A DNA stretch of 64,000 nt, from positions 24,047 to 88,046 of the forward strand of contig NZ_RZNY01000022.1 of assembly GCF_003994475.1 (NCBI RefSeq), in the 5' to 3' direction. The position numbers were made by a program, and so were the translations under genes. The notes under the pieces are model-generated. The model was not told the origin of the DNA, did not search any database, and saw nothing but the letters and a program-made list of their open reading frames with translations. The DNA is from Paenibacillus anaericanus (GTDB taxonomy: Bacteria > Bacillota > Bacilli > Paenibacillales > Paenibacillaceae). Positions 43,391 to 52,794 of this stretch are shown in pieces. Each line of letters begins with the position of its first letter. Positions within the stretch are counted from its first letter, which is position 1.

Positions 43391-44511
43391 GTAAACAGGA
43401 AAAACTAATAATTTACCCATATGATATTCAGTCTACTCCTATAGTGAGACATCCAGTTTTTAACCACGGATACGACATACTTGGATTAATATCCCCAAAT
43501 GGTTGGGGGTTGTGTGGAAAGGATGCAGGTATAGCTGATTATGGAGGGCAACTGGGAATTAATGTGAGTAATGATTTTAATCACTTACTTGATGGATGCG
43601 ATACCGTCTTGTTTAGTGAGTCTCATCTAAAACTTGATTTTGATCAGATGATTAAGCCAAAAATAGACAAAGCTATTGAGAAACGAAAAAACATATTATG
43701 CACGATATTTATTCCTGATGAATTACTAAATTATTATATCGAAAAATGTAAATTATCAGATACTTATTTTAAATATTACAATAACTCGGGGAGAAAAATA
43801 ATAAGTAAAGAGATAGATATAGAGTATATTCATCCTATAAATACCCCGGTCGCTTTTGTTATTGGTATGGGTGAGAGATGTCAAAAATTCGAAATTCAGC
43901 TTGCCTTAAGAGAGAGACTTCTAAAAATGGACTATAAGATCAGTCAGGTCGGATCGAGAGACTACTGCGAAATGTTTGGATTTCATTCCATTCCTAGTTT
44001 TATGTTTGCACATACGATTCCTGATTATCATAAGGTCGTTATGTTTAATCATTTTATTAAAGACATCGAGCTTAAAGAACAGCCTGATTTAATTTTAATC
44101 GGAATTCCCGGCGGCCTATTTCCGTTTAATGATGAATTTACTAATAAGTTTGGTATTATGGCATATGAAATATCAAGGGCAGTAAAGCCAGATGTCTCCA
44201 TACTAAGTATTTTATATGAGGATTATAAAGTGGACTATTTTACGGAATTGAGCAAAGTCATTAAATATCGATTTGGTATCGAAGTAGATTGTTACAACTT
44301 GGCTAATGTAAAGTTTGACTGGGACATTTCAAGTCAGAATGGAATGATGACTTATAACATGATTGATGCAGAAGTGATCGATAGTGTAAAAAGTCAATTT
44401 GGATCATTGAGTTCTCCCATATTTAATATTTTTAACCATCAGGATACCGGTAAAGCGGCGGATTATCTCTTAGAAAAACTTATTGAATACGCAGATATTC
44501 AGACTATTTAA
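43387..44511 (+). CDS. Peptide maturation system protein, TIGR04066-like
   Basis: A 374-residue cytoplasmic protein found beside CcpM-type maturases and, from memory, described as the TIGR04066 family. The first 140 residues start with a Rossmann-like half (IIYPYDIQSTPIVRHPVF; GCDTVLFSES). The second half opens TPVAFVIGMGERCQKFEIQLALRERL near residue 153 and has PDLILIGIPGGL near 240, resembling a nucleotide-binding fold. The start overlaps the maturase gene. Its biochemical role is unknown. The last 280 residues of the subtilase gene product at 44802 look like a divergent copy of it. Confidence 0.82.
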   Translation: MSKQEKLIIYPYDIQSTPIVRHPVFNHGYDILGLISPNGWGLCGKDAGIADYGGQLGINVSNDFNHLLDGCDTVLFSESHLKLDFDQMIKPKIDKAIEKRKNILCTIFIPDELLNYYIEKCKLSDTYFKYYNNSGRKIISKEIDIEYIHPINTPVAFVIGMGERCQKFEIQLALRERLLKMDYKISQVGSRDYCEMFGFHSIPSFMFAHTIPDYHKVVMFNHFIKDIELKEQPDLILIGIPGGLFPFNDEFTNKFGIMAYEISRAVKPDVSILSILYEDYKVDYFTELSKVIKYRFGIEVDCYNLANVKFDWDISSQNGMMTYNMIDAEVIDSVKSQFGSLSSPIFNIFNHQDTGKAADYLLEKLIEYADIQTI

Positions 44512-44525
44512 AGGAGGAGAGAGGT

Positions 44526-44798
44526 ATGGTAGACCAAGAGATACAGGAACAGTTAAAACGGATATTCAAGGGAAGATTTGATTTAGAATTTAATTCAGAT
44601 GCACTTTTAGATGAACATTTATTAGGAAGAAGAATAGGTTTAAATTCTAGGGACTTATTATATCTTTTTTTTGATATTGAAGAAACGTTTAAGATACATA
44701 TATCTCAAGAATCTATTGTTACTAAGAAATTTACAACCTTTAATAATATATGTCAAATGATTATTGAGCAGAAGTCTTGTTATACTATCGGGATTTGA
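44526..44798 (+). CDS. Acyl-carrier-related protein of the peptide maturation system
   Basis: A 90-residue protein related to acyl carrier proteins. GLNSRDLLYLFFDIEETFKIHI resembles the helix after the carrier serine; Ser41 in LNSRDL is at the phosphopantetheine position, although the usual Asp before it is Asn. Such proteins accompany CLI_3235-type precursors. Whether it is phosphopantetheinylated and what it carries are unknown. AAAGGAGGAGAG precedes the start. Confidence 0.8.
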   Translation: MVDQEIQEQLKRIFKGRFDLEFNSDALLDEHLLGRRIGLNSRDLLYLFFDIEETFKIHISQESIVTKKFTTFNNICQMIIEQKSCYTIGI

Positions 44799-44801
44799 AA
44801 C

Positions 44802-46448
44802 ATGAGAAAGCCAACACGAGTGGCAATAATAGACGATGGAATCAACGAAACTATATTTAATGAAAAGTTTCTAGAGTATAATCTGGAAATAGACGCAGAG
44901 TTGCAAGTGGTATCTAGGAGGAACTACCACGATTTAGATTTTAATCATGCAACTATTTGCGCTTCTATTATTAGGAAGTATACGAAATGTGATCTAATGA
45001 GTAGTATTAAGATACTTAATGAGCGTGCAAAGAGCACGGTAAATCAGCTTGTTAGAGCTGTTGAATGGTGTATTGAGAAAGAAATGGACTTGGTGAATAT
45101 AAGCCTTGGTTCGACTTTAAATCTTGATTACGAATTTTTGAGAAACGTAGTGAATCAAGCATATGACAGAGGGATGATAATTATCGCTGCCCAAAGCAAC
45201 GAAGGAATTTTTACTTATCCTGTATCTTTAACAAATGTAATTGGAGTTAATTGTGATAAGGCAGGGATATATACAGAAAGAGAATTCGCATTTAACATCT
45301 ATCCTCTTAATGGAATTGATATTACAGCGAATGCACGTCATAAACTTAAAGATTATCTTGGTCGTGAATTTATTACGCAAAATTCTAACAGTTTTGCGGC
45401 ACCTGTAGTAACTTCTATAATCAATGATTTTCTAAAACAGAAACCTAAAATGACGATAGAGGAAATACGAGGCAAATTAAGGACTGCTTCCCTTAATACA
45501 GATCTAACTGAGTACTATCCCAATGTTTATCATTTTTTAGACTGGATTAAGGAAGCTATAATTTTTGTTATTAATGACCAAGGGAACCCGTATAATATTG
45601 AATACTATGATTTTAAAGTCAGGGAAATTATTTATATTGATAGTAATGATGTGCATGTGATCACCCACCTTATTTCGAGTTATCTGTCAGGGAGTATGCA
45701 GACGCTTAAAACTACGGATACTGTGGTTATTGTTAATCAAATCAGTAGTTATATGTCCGATGGGCAAGGGAATCTATACTTAAAAGAATTAAGTAAGTAT
45801 GGGAAGGATATAGTGTATCTTGGTGAGAATATAGATAAGGAAGTTTTACAACTGTTGGAGATAGATGGGATAAAAAATATAAAACTATATCATCAAATCA
45901 TAAATAAGAGTGATATATTAAATAAGGCCTCAAGAGATGTTCAAATTCCTTTTATATTTATATATGATTTTGATGGAGTGAAAATGAATTCCTTGCTGTT
46001 CCTTCTCTCCAAGAAATTTAGGGAGAATGGTTACTCACTAGTAACTGTCTCGGATTCCCCCCAAGAGATCCTTTCAGGGCATAAAATTGTTAATCCTTTT
46101 AAAGAGGGAGCCTTTTTTGAGTCTTCTTTAGCCTCATTTTGTTCCGTACATGATCCGGATATTATGATTATTGGAGTTAAAAGGGCTCTGGCTTTCTCAA
46201 GAGATAAGTCTACAGTAGATCGTATGATGAATAATTTTCAATCTGATTTACACATGTTCATTATTAACGACGTGTCGGATCTCTATAATATAAACGACAT
46301 AATATGTGAGCGTAGTGATAATGTCTTAGTGTTATCAAATATTAATGAAACTTCAAGCTTTGAATGTGGGGGTAATGTTATTAACTGCGTTGCTGAGGAT
46401 GCTATTGATAAGCTATATTTCTTTACATTGAACTTTTTTCGAAGTTAA
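44802..46448 (+). CDS. Subtilase fused to a TIGR04066-like module
   Basis: A 548-residue protein without signal peptide. Residues 1 to about 250 form an S8 peptidase with an intact triad: Asp11 in AIIDDGIN, His49 in NHATICAS and Ser197 in SNSFAAP. The oxyanion-side block is VNISLGS. Residues about 265-548 seem homologous to the protein encoded at 43387: IPFIFIYDFDGVKMNSLLFLLSKKF and DPDIMIIGVKRALAF line up with its TPVAFVIGMGERCQK and PDLILIGIPGGL blocks. It is probably the leader peptidase, acting in the cytoplasm, since the exporter has no peptidase domain. It starts three bases after the carrier-like gene and ends the locus. Confidence 0.83.
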   Translation: MRKPTRVAIIDDGINETIFNEKFLEYNLEIDAELQVVSRRNYHDLDFNHATICASIIRKYTKCDLMSSIKILNERAKSTVNQLVRAVEWCIEKEMDLVNISLGSTLNLDYEFLRNVVNQAYDRGMIIIAAQSNEGIFTYPVSLTNVIGVNCDKAGIYTEREFAFNIYPLNGIDITANARHKLKDYLGREFITQNSNSFAAPVVTSIINDFLKQKPKMTIEEIRGKLRTASLNTDLTEYYPNVYHFLDWIKEAIIFVINDQGNPYNIEYYDFKVREIIYIDSNDVHVITHLISSYLSGSMQTLKTTDTVVIVNQISSYMSDGQGNLYLKELSKYGKDIVYLGENIDKEVLQLLEIDGIKNIKLYHQIINKSDILNKASRDVQIPFIFIYDFDGVKMNSLLFLLSKKFRENGYSLVTVSDSPQEILSGHKIVNPFKEGAFFESSLASFCSVHDPDIMIIGVKRALAFSRDKSTVDRMMNNFQSDLHMFIINDVSDLYNINDIICERSDNVLVLSNINETSSFECGGNVINCVAEDAIDKLYFFTLNFFRS

Positions 46449-46588
46449 AATTTTTCAATAGGTATCTAAACTGTTTCATGTCCTAATTAAAAGGGTATTG
46501 ATATTGAAATACATCATCCATCCATGAAGAAGAGTAACTTCGGCAAATTATTACAATTATTTTACAGTAAAACCTGTTTTATTAGTAA

Positions 46589-46618
46589 TTGACATTAGTG
46601 AAGTTTGGGTGGTATATT
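46589..46618 (+). promoter_or_regulatory. Sigma-A promoter of the cold shock gene
   Basis: TTGACA (46589-46594), 18 bases, then TATATT (46613-46618). The leader to the start codon is about 50 bases long. Upstream to 46449 I see no other gene. Confidence 0.75.
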
Positions 46619-46674
46619 CAAAAATGTGAGCTGGATTAACCACTCATATTTGAAAATGAAGGGAATGTTTGTAT

Positions 46675-46872
46675 ATGCAAGGTACAGTTAAATGGTTCAA
46701 CGCAGAAAAGGGTTACGGTTTCCTCGAAACTGAAGATGGGGGAGACGTATTCGTACACTTCTCAGCAATTCAAACAGACGGATTCAAATCTTTGGACGAA
46801 GGACAAGCAGTTGAGTTCGAAGTTGTTGATGGTGCTCGTGGACCACAAGCAGCTAACGTAATCAAGTTATAA
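46675..46872 (+). CDS. csp: Cold shock protein, CspA family
   Basis: A 65-residue RNA chaperone. RNP1 is KGYGFLE and RNP2 is VFVHF, on a single OB fold. It begins [16 protein letters not shown]. The ATG at 46675 is chosen over an in-frame TTG six bases earlier; AAGGGA lies ten bases upstream. It has its own promoter and terminator. Confidence 0.95.
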   Translation: MQGTVKWFNAEKGYGFLETEDGGDVFVHFSAIQTDGFKSLDEGQAVEFEVVDGARGPQAANVIKL

Positions 46873-46936
46873 TCATCCCGGCACAGCCGACCCACATATA
46901 AGGTACGATGGTTAACAATTAAGATTCGCTAGCGTT

Positions 46937-46966
46937 AGACCCTGGGGGAACCCAGGGTCTTTCTTT
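46937..46966 (+). terminator. Terminator after the cold shock gene
   Basis: AGACCCTGGG pairs perfectly with CCCAGGGTCT around a GGAA tetraloop, followed by TTCTTT. Confidence 0.9.
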
Positions 46967-47080
46967 ATGCCCGAAATCGTAAACAGCGATCGTAAATACA
47001 ATCCGCCATTGCTTAACTAGGCCTAAAATACTGTTTTCTGTAAACACAGCTTATGTTCATTGATTCGCCATTACAGACTT

Positions 47081-47110
47081 TTTACATTGGGCTAACACCT
47101 ATGTTATAAT
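47081..47110 (+). promoter_or_regulatory. Promoter of hpf
   Basis: TTTACA (47081-47086), 18 bases, TATAAT (47105-47110). The start of transcription would be about 20 bases before the coding region. Stationary-phase sigma factors often read hpf in relatives; I see no clear second promoter. Confidence 0.7.
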
Positions 47111-47138
47111 AGGGGTGCAAACAAAGGAGGAGTGCCCT

Positions 47139-47699
47139 ATGAATTTTAGTATTCGAGGACAGCAAATTGAAGTGACTGATGCTTTGCGAGACTACGTTGA
47201 CAAGAAGCTCAGTAGACTAGACAAGTACTTTGATGCACCCCCCACCTCAGATGGTACCGTCACATTGAGTGTCGTACGAGGTTTGCACGTGGTAGAGGTT
47301 ACAATCCCTCTTACTGGCGTTGTACTCCGCGCTGAGGATCGAAGCGAAGATATGTATGCATCAATGGATGCCGTGGCGGACAAGCTTGAACGTCAAATCC
47401 GCAAGCATAAGACGAAGATTAACCGTAAGTTCCGTCAAGAAGGTAGTTTGAAGAAATTGTTCGTTGAGGGCGCATCCAGTACTTCAGTATTAGTGGATGA
47501 AGGCGACTTTGACACAGATGAGTTGGAAGTAGTTCGTACGAAGCGATTCTTCTTGAAACCGATGGATGTAGAAGAAGCGATTTTGCAAATGAACATGGTA
47601 GGCCATAATTTCTTCGTCTTCTCAAACATCGACACTCGGGAAGTAAATGTAGTTTATAAACGTGACGATGGCAAGTACGGTTTGATAGAGCAGGATTAG
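47139..47699 (+). CDS. hpf: Ribosome hibernation-promoting factor, long form
   Basis: Long HPF dimerises 70S ribosomes into inactive 100S particles in resting cells. The 186-residue protein has the N-terminal S30AE domain (MNFSIRGQQIEVTDALRDYVDKKLSRLDKYF) and the C-terminal dimerisation domain (KRFFLKPMDVEEAILQMNMVGHNFFVFSNIDTREVNVVYKRDDGKYGLI). AAAGGAGG precedes the ATG at 47139. It stands before secA as in B. subtilis. Confidence 0.96.
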   Translation: MNFSIRGQQIEVTDALRDYVDKKLSRLDKYFDAPPTSDGTVTLSVVRGLHVVEVTIPLTGVVLRAEDRSEDMYASMDAVADKLERQIRKHKTKINRKFRQEGSLKKLFVEGASSTSVLVDEGDFDTDELEVVRTKRFFLKPMDVEEAILQMNMVGHNFFVFSNIDTREVNVVYKRDDGKYGLIEQD

Positions 47700-47766
47700 T
47701 ACGTTACCAATCATGACGATTGTATGAATGCAGGTGCCAATTCTTGCAATTGAATTTTAAGGAAAC

Positions 47767-47797
47767 GAGCCTTATCCGCTTGCGGATAGGGCTCTTT
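47767..47797 (+). terminator. Terminator after hpf
   Basis: GAGCCTTATCCG (47767-47778) pairs with CGGATAGGGCTC (47783-47794), one G-U pair, CTTG loop, then TTT and A/T sequence. Confidence 0.82.
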
Positions 47798-47912
47798 ATT
47801 AATATAAGAAGGTTTTTACCACGGGACAGTGGTGATGGTGTCTGTTGCGACAACCCTTACAAACTGTTACAATTTAGGCAAATGATCTGTTTTGCCGTGA
47901 AAGGGGTTAATC

Positions 47913-50420
47913 ATGCTAGGACTAGTTAAGAAAATATTTGGAGACATCAATGAACGTGATGTCAAACGTCTCATGAAGACGGTGGACTTTATCAATACAT
48001 TAGAACCCAAATTTGAGGCTCTTTCTGACGAGCAATTACAAGCCAAGACTGCTGAGTTTCGCGAGCGGCTCGAGAAGGGGGAAACGCTAGACGAACTCCT
48101 TCCAGAAGCCTTTGCTACAGTTAGAGAAACCTCTAAGAGAACGCTGGGCATGCGTCATTTCGATGTGCAGCTTGTTGGTGGTATGGCGCTCCATGAAGGC
48201 CGTATCTCTGAAATGAAAACCGGTGAAGGGAAGACGTTGGTTGGAACCTTACCGGTTTATTTGAACGCACTAGCAGGCAAGGGCGTACACGTCGTTACTG
48301 TTAATGATTACTTGGCACAGCGTGATAGCGAGCAGATGGCACAAATCTATAACTTCCTAGGTATGACGGTTGGAGTCAATCTGAACGGTATGGAACACGA
48401 TGAGAAACAGGCAGCATATGCATGTGATATCACATATGGTACAAATAACGAATTTGGCTTTGACTATCTTCGCGATAACATGGTGCTGTACAAGGAGCAG
48501 ATGGTTCAACGTCCGCTCTATTTCTGCGTTATTGATGAAGTAGACTCCATTCTGATTGACGAAGCGCGTACACCGCTCATTATATCTGGACAAGCTCAAA
48601 AATCAACTGAGCTGTATTATGTAGCTGATCGATTTGTGAAGGGCCTTGTTCCGGAAGAAGACTATACGGTGGACATCAAAGTCAAAGCTGTATCTCTGAC
48701 TGAAAAAGGGGTAGCTACAGCTGAACGTGCCTTTGGAATCGAAAACTTGTATGATCACAACAATATCACGCTAAACCACCATGTGGTTCAAGCTTTGAAG
48801 GCAAATGTCATCATGCGTCGTGACGTTGATTATGTAGTGACAGAAGATGAGGTTCTTATCGTAGATGAATTCACGGGTCGTCTTATGGCAGGTCGCCGTT
48901 ACAGCGATGGGCTACATCAGGCGATTGAAGCGAAGGAAGGCATCGAAGTACAGAATGAGAGCATGACGCTTGCAACGATTACTTTCCAGAACTATTTCCG
49001 TATGTACCGCAAGCTAGCGGGAATGACGGGTACGGCAAAGACGGAGGAAGAAGAATTCAAGAAGATTTACGGTCTTGAAGTTCTTCAAGTACCGACGAAT
49101 AAGCCGAATGTCCGTCAAGACATGCCGGATGTCGTGTATAAGAGTGTAGAAGGCAAGTTCAAAGCTGCTGTTGAAGAGATCGTGAAACGGCATAAGAATA
49201 ATCAGCCTATATTGGTTGGTACAGTGTCAATCGAGAACTCGGAACGTGTCTCTGATATGCTGAAACGTAAAGGTGTCCAACATAAAGTGTTGAACGCTAA
49301 ATACCATCAAGAGGAAGCTGAGATTATCTCACGTGCGGGTCAACCAGGATCGGTGACGATCGCAACGAATATGGCGGGCCGTGGTACGGATATCATCCTT
49401 GGTGAAGGTGTTTCCGAAGTTGGTGGACTTCACATTATCGGTACAGAACGTCATGAATCACGTCGGATTGATAATCAGCTTCGTGGCCGTGCTGGTCGCC
49501 AAGGTGACCCTGGATCCACGCAATTCTACTTGTCCCTTGGGGACGAATTGATGAAGCGGTTCGGGGCCGACAACGTGCTGAATATGATGGATCGGTTAGG
49601 TTTTGAAGAAGATCAACCGATTGAGAGCAAGATGATCTCGAAGGCTGTCGAATCTGCACAAAAACGTGTTGAAGGTAACAACTTCGACGTACGTAAAGTC
49701 GTACTTCAATATGATGATGTTATGAACCAACAACGCGAAATTATATATAAACAACGTCGTGAATTGCTAGAATCCGATAATATCAAGCAAATTATCATTG
49801 ATATGATCAAGCCAGTTATCGAACGGATCGTTGAAGCTCATACAAGTTCTGATATTCCTGAAGAGTGGGAATTACAAGATGTGGTCGACTACATCAATAG
49901 TAAACTGTTGGATGAAGGAGCTATCTCTAAAGATGATCTTTGGGGCAAAGAGCCAAATGAAATGGTCGAGTTTATCTTCGATAAAGTAATGGTGAAATAC
50001 GATGTTCGAGAAGAAGCACTTGGACCTGAAATGGTGCGCGAATTTGAGAAAGTAATTGCTCTACGTTCTGTAGACAGCAAATGGATGGATCACATTGATG
50101 CGATGGATCAACTTCGTCAAGGTATTCACCTTCGTTCTTATGGCGGAACGGACCCTCTTCGTGAGTATCAATTTGAAGGTTTCGAGATGTTTAACCAGAT
50201 GGTTGCTACGATCCAAGAAGAAGTTGCAACATATATTATGAAGGCACAAGTAGAATCCAACCAAGAGCGTCAAGCCGTAGTCGACGAAGATAAGATTTCC
50301 ACTAGTGGTGAGCCTGCTGAGAAGCGTCCGGTCCAACGTGGAGATCAAATTGGACGTAACGACCTCTGCCCATGTGGAAGTGGCAAGAAGTATAAGCATT
50401 GTCACGGACAAAACGCGTAA
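47913..50420 (+). CDS. secA: Preprotein translocase ATPase SecA
   Basis: SecA drives export of unfolded proteins through SecYEG. The 835-residue length is typical. Walker A is in [20 protein letters not shown] near residue 101, DEAD-like [21 protein letters not shown] near 205 and [13 protein letters not shown] near 490. The C-terminus carries the zinc-binding SecB/ribosome tail [17 protein letters not shown]. It is followed after 46 bases by prfB. Confidence 0.98.
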   Translation: MLGLVKKIFGDINERDVKRLMKTVDFINTLEPKFEALSDEQLQAKTAEFRERLEKGETLDELLPEAFATVRETSKRTLGMRHFDVQLVGGMALHEGRISEMKTGEGKTLVGTLPVYLNALAGKGVHVVTVNDYLAQRDSEQMAQIYNFLGMTVGVNLNGMEHDEKQAAYACDITYGTNNEFGFDYLRDNMVLYKEQMVQRPLYFCVIDEVDSILIDEARTPLIISGQAQKSTELYYVADRFVKGLVPEEDYTVDIKVKAVSLTEKGVATAERAFGIENLYDHNNITLNHHVVQALKANVIMRRDVDYVVTEDEVLIVDEFTGRLMAGRRYSDGLHQAIEAKEGIEVQNESMTLATITFQNYFRMYRKLAGMTGTAKTEEEEFKKIYGLEVLQVPTNKPNVRQDMPDVVYKSVEGKFKAAVEEIVKRHKNNQPILVGTVSIENSERVSDMLKRKGVQHKVLNAKYHQEEAEIISRAGQPGSVTIATNMAGRGTDIILGEGVSEVGGLHIIGTERHESRRIDNQLRGRAGRQGDPGSTQFYLSLGDELMKRFGADNVLNMMDRLGFEEDQPIESKMISKAVESAQKRVEGNNFDVRKVVLQYDDVMNQQREIIYKQRRELLESDNIKQIIIDMIKPVIERIVEAHTSSDIPEEWELQDVVDYINSKLLDEGAISKDDLWGKEPNEMVEFIFDKVMVKYDVREEALGPEMVREFEKVIALRSVDSKWMDHIDAMDQLRQGIHLRSYGGTDPLREYQFEGFEMFNQMVATIQEEVATYIMKAQVESNQERQAVVDEDKISTSGEPAEKRPVQRGDQIGRNDLCPCGSGKKYKHCHGQNA

Positions 50421-50466
50421 TAACCTTAGTTTAACTTCATTTAATTTAGGAAGGTGACGAAGCAAC

Positions 50467-51580
50467 ATGATCGACCCAAGCGTCAAACAGGATATGCGCG
50501 AGATTACCAAGAAATTAACAAACCTTAGGGGGTCACTTTGACTTAGACCTCAAGCAGGAAATGATCGGGAACTATGAAGAGAAGATGAGTGCACCTGATT
50601 TTTGGGATGATAATGAAAAAGCACAGAGTCTGATCGCAGAAATGAATGATGTTAAATCCTTCGTGGATAAATATTTGGGTCTGCAACAGGAATACGATGA
50701 CGCTGAGATGATGCTAGAACTCTCTGAGGAAGAAAGCGACGAGTCACTGGAAGCAGAAATTACTGCTTCCGTGGCTGCGTTAGTGAAGAAATTGGAAGAG
50801 TTTGAGCTTGAACTACTTCTTAGTGAGCCGTATGACAAACTCAATGCTATTCTTGAGTTACATCCAGGCGCTGGCGGTACCGAGTCGCAAGATTGGGGTC
50901 AAATGCTGCTACGGATGTATACAAGATGGGCTGAGAAGCATGGCTTCAAAGTAGAAACTCTAGATTATCTGTCGGGCGATGAGGCAGGGATCAAGAGTGT
51001 CACACTTCTGATCAAAGGTTACAATGCTTACGGTTATCTGAAAGCGGAGAAAGGTGTACATCGCTTGGTACGGATTTCACCGTTTGACTCTTCTGGACGT
51101 AGACATACTTCCTTCGTATCATGTGATGTCGTTCCGGAAATTACGGATGAAGTGACTGTGGAAATAAGGACTGAAGATCTTAAGATCGATACGTACCGGG
51201 CCACAGGAGCTGGTGGACAGCACATCAATACAACAGATTCCGCTGTACGGATCACGCATTTACCTTCGGGAGTTGTGGTAACGTGTCAGAATGAACGTTC
51301 GCAGATCAAGAACCGGGAACAAGCGATGACGATGCTCCGTTCTAAACTGTATGAACGTAAGTTGGAAGAACAACGCAAGGAACTAGATGAGATCCGCGGT
51401 GAGCAGTCTGATATCGCGTGGGGTAGTCAAATCCGGTCGTACGTCTTTCATCCCTACAGTATGGTTAAAGACCATCGCACATCGGTGGAGAGCGGTAACG
51501 TAGGTGCTGTGATGGATGGGGATCTGGATCCATTTATCGATGGTTACTTACGGAGTCAGATTCGTCTTGAATCACAATAA
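50467..51580 (+). CDS. prfB: Peptide chain release factor 2 with programmed +1 frameshift
   Basis: RF2 ends translation at UGA and UAA. Codons 1-24 (ATG 50467 onward, [20 protein letters not shown] and on) run into an in-frame TGA at 50539-50541. Reading continues in the +1 frame from GAC at 50540, giving 370 residues in all. The stop-recognising SPF and the catalytic GGQ (about residues 249-251, in [11 protein letters not shown]) are intact. A gene finder that ignores the frameshift would start falsely near 50561. The frameshift lets RF2 regulate its own level. Confidence 0.95.
50527..50542 (+). promoter_or_regulatory. prfB recoding site
   Basis: AGGGGG (50527-50532), three bases, then CTT TGA C (50536-50542). 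This is the classic RF2 site: the internal ribosome-binding sequence and slow reading of TGA push the ribosome from CTT to the +1 frame. Confidence 0.95.
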
Positions 51581-51590
51581 GTAATGAATA

Positions 51591-51637
51591 GTCCCACCAC
51601 GCCTCTTAACAATGCGCACCACGGTGGGCTTTTTTTC
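51591..51637 (+). terminator. Terminator after prfB
   Basis: CCCACC (51593-51598) pairs with GGTGGG (51623-51628), with a GCG/CGC-type inner pairing, followed by seven T. A 68-codon frame across it (51584-51790) is judged chance. Confidence 0.75.
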
Positions 51638-51816
51638 AGATTTTCTAGAGCAGTTCATGATGACGTTCGGGTGCTAATTCGGATGAGTTCCGTGAGTTCC
51701 GAAAAGCTTTTGACAGAATCGGAAATCAGCAACTTGTATTTTTTAGGACCGAAAGGTATTGATCATGCAAGAGTAGTACATAACAGATGATATGGAATCA
51801 GTAAGGAGGAGGCGCA

Positions 51817-52701
51817 GTGCCGCCAAAGTCACGTAAACGTAGATTAAGTAAATATATACCTGTGACAGGTCCAGGTCGCCATGTCATCGATACCATGATG
51901 ATTTTGGTGGGATCGTTTATTACGGCCATTGCTTTTAATTTATTTCTTGTCCCGAATCATATTGCTTCAGGAGGAGTATCTGGATTATCGATTATCGTCG
52001 AGTCTCTTTTTGGGATTGAGCCAGCATACACACAGTGGGCATTAAATATCCCATTGTTCTTTGCAGGATTCTTGGTGCTAGGTCGTAATTATGCGATCCG
52101 TTCACTGCTCGGGACCATTGTATTGCCGTTGTTTGTTTTCTTGACTAAAGATTGGTCTGTCCCGACGACAGATATGCTGCTAGCTTCTCTATATGGCGGG
52201 ATAGGTGTTGGATTGGGTCTTGGTATTGTGTTCCGGGGCCGGGGGTCTACAGGGGGATTATCAACCTTGGCTCAGATCGTTCAGCGATACACGGGGCTGA
52301 GTTTATCTGTATGTGTAGTTATTATGGATGGAACAGTAATCGCCCTAGCCGGATTCATTCTATCCCCTGAGAAGGCGCTATACGCGCTGATCGGTCTCTA
52401 CATTACAGGGAAGTTTATCGATATGATTGAACTAGGGCTAAACTATACGAAGGTCGCATATATCATCGCCAACAAGACGGATGAGATTGCGGATGCAGTA
52501 TTATCTCAGTTAGATCGTGGTCTTACGAAACTGAGCGCGCAAGGTGGTTATACTGGCGATAACCGGATGGTTCTGATGGTGGTCGTAGGGCAAAGCGAAG
52601 TGACCCAACTCAAAACGATCGTGCAAACGCTGGAGCCAACGGCGTTCGTCATTATTACGAATGCACATGAAGTGCTTGGTGAAGGTTTCAAAAGACAGTA
52701 A
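51817..52701 (+). CDS. YitT family membrane protein
   Basis: A 294-residue protein with a basic N-terminus, about five membrane helices (roughly residues 25-200) and a C-terminal DUF2179 domain of about 80 residues (VAYIIANKTDEIADAVLSQLDRGLTKLSAQGGYTGDNRMVLMVVV). The block FLVPNHIASGGVSGLSII and the glycine-rich RGRGSTGGLSTLAQI are typical of YitT. Function is not well defined. It begins with GTG after AGGAGGAGG. Confidence 0.9.
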   Translation: MPPKSRKRRLSKYIPVTGPGRHVIDTMMILVGSFITAIAFNLFLVPNHIASGGVSGLSIIVESLFGIEPAYTQWALNIPLFFAGFLVLGRNYAIRSLLGTIVLPLFVFLTKDWSVPTTDMLLASLYGGIGVGLGLGIVFRGRGSTGGLSTLAQIVQRYTGLSLSVCVVIMDGTVIALAGFILSPEKALYALIGLYITGKFIDMIELGLNYTKVAYIIANKTDEIADAVLSQLDRGLTKLSAQGGYTGDNRMVLMVVVGQSEVTQLKTIVQTLEPTAFVIITNAHEVLGEGFKRQ

Positions 52702-52716
52702 CAGGAATAAAAAATC

Positions 52717-52764
52717 CCCTTCAAGAAAATCTCGCCTAATGCGGGGTTCTTGAAGGGTTTTTTT
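52717..52764. terminator. Terminator between yitT-like gene and the zinc-ribbon genes
   Basis: CCCTTCAAGAA (52717-52727) pairs with TTCTTGAAGGG (52747-52757), followed by seven T on the + strand. A matching A run on the left side lets it serve the reverse-strand gene as well. Confidence 0.88.
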
Positions 52765-52794
52765 GGTTTGACTTAAGAGAGATCTCTATTTTTA

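Noticed and set aside
51584..51790. 68-codon frame after prfB
   Set aside because: It overlaps the prfB terminator, begins four bases after the stop and lacks a ribosome site and any family pattern.
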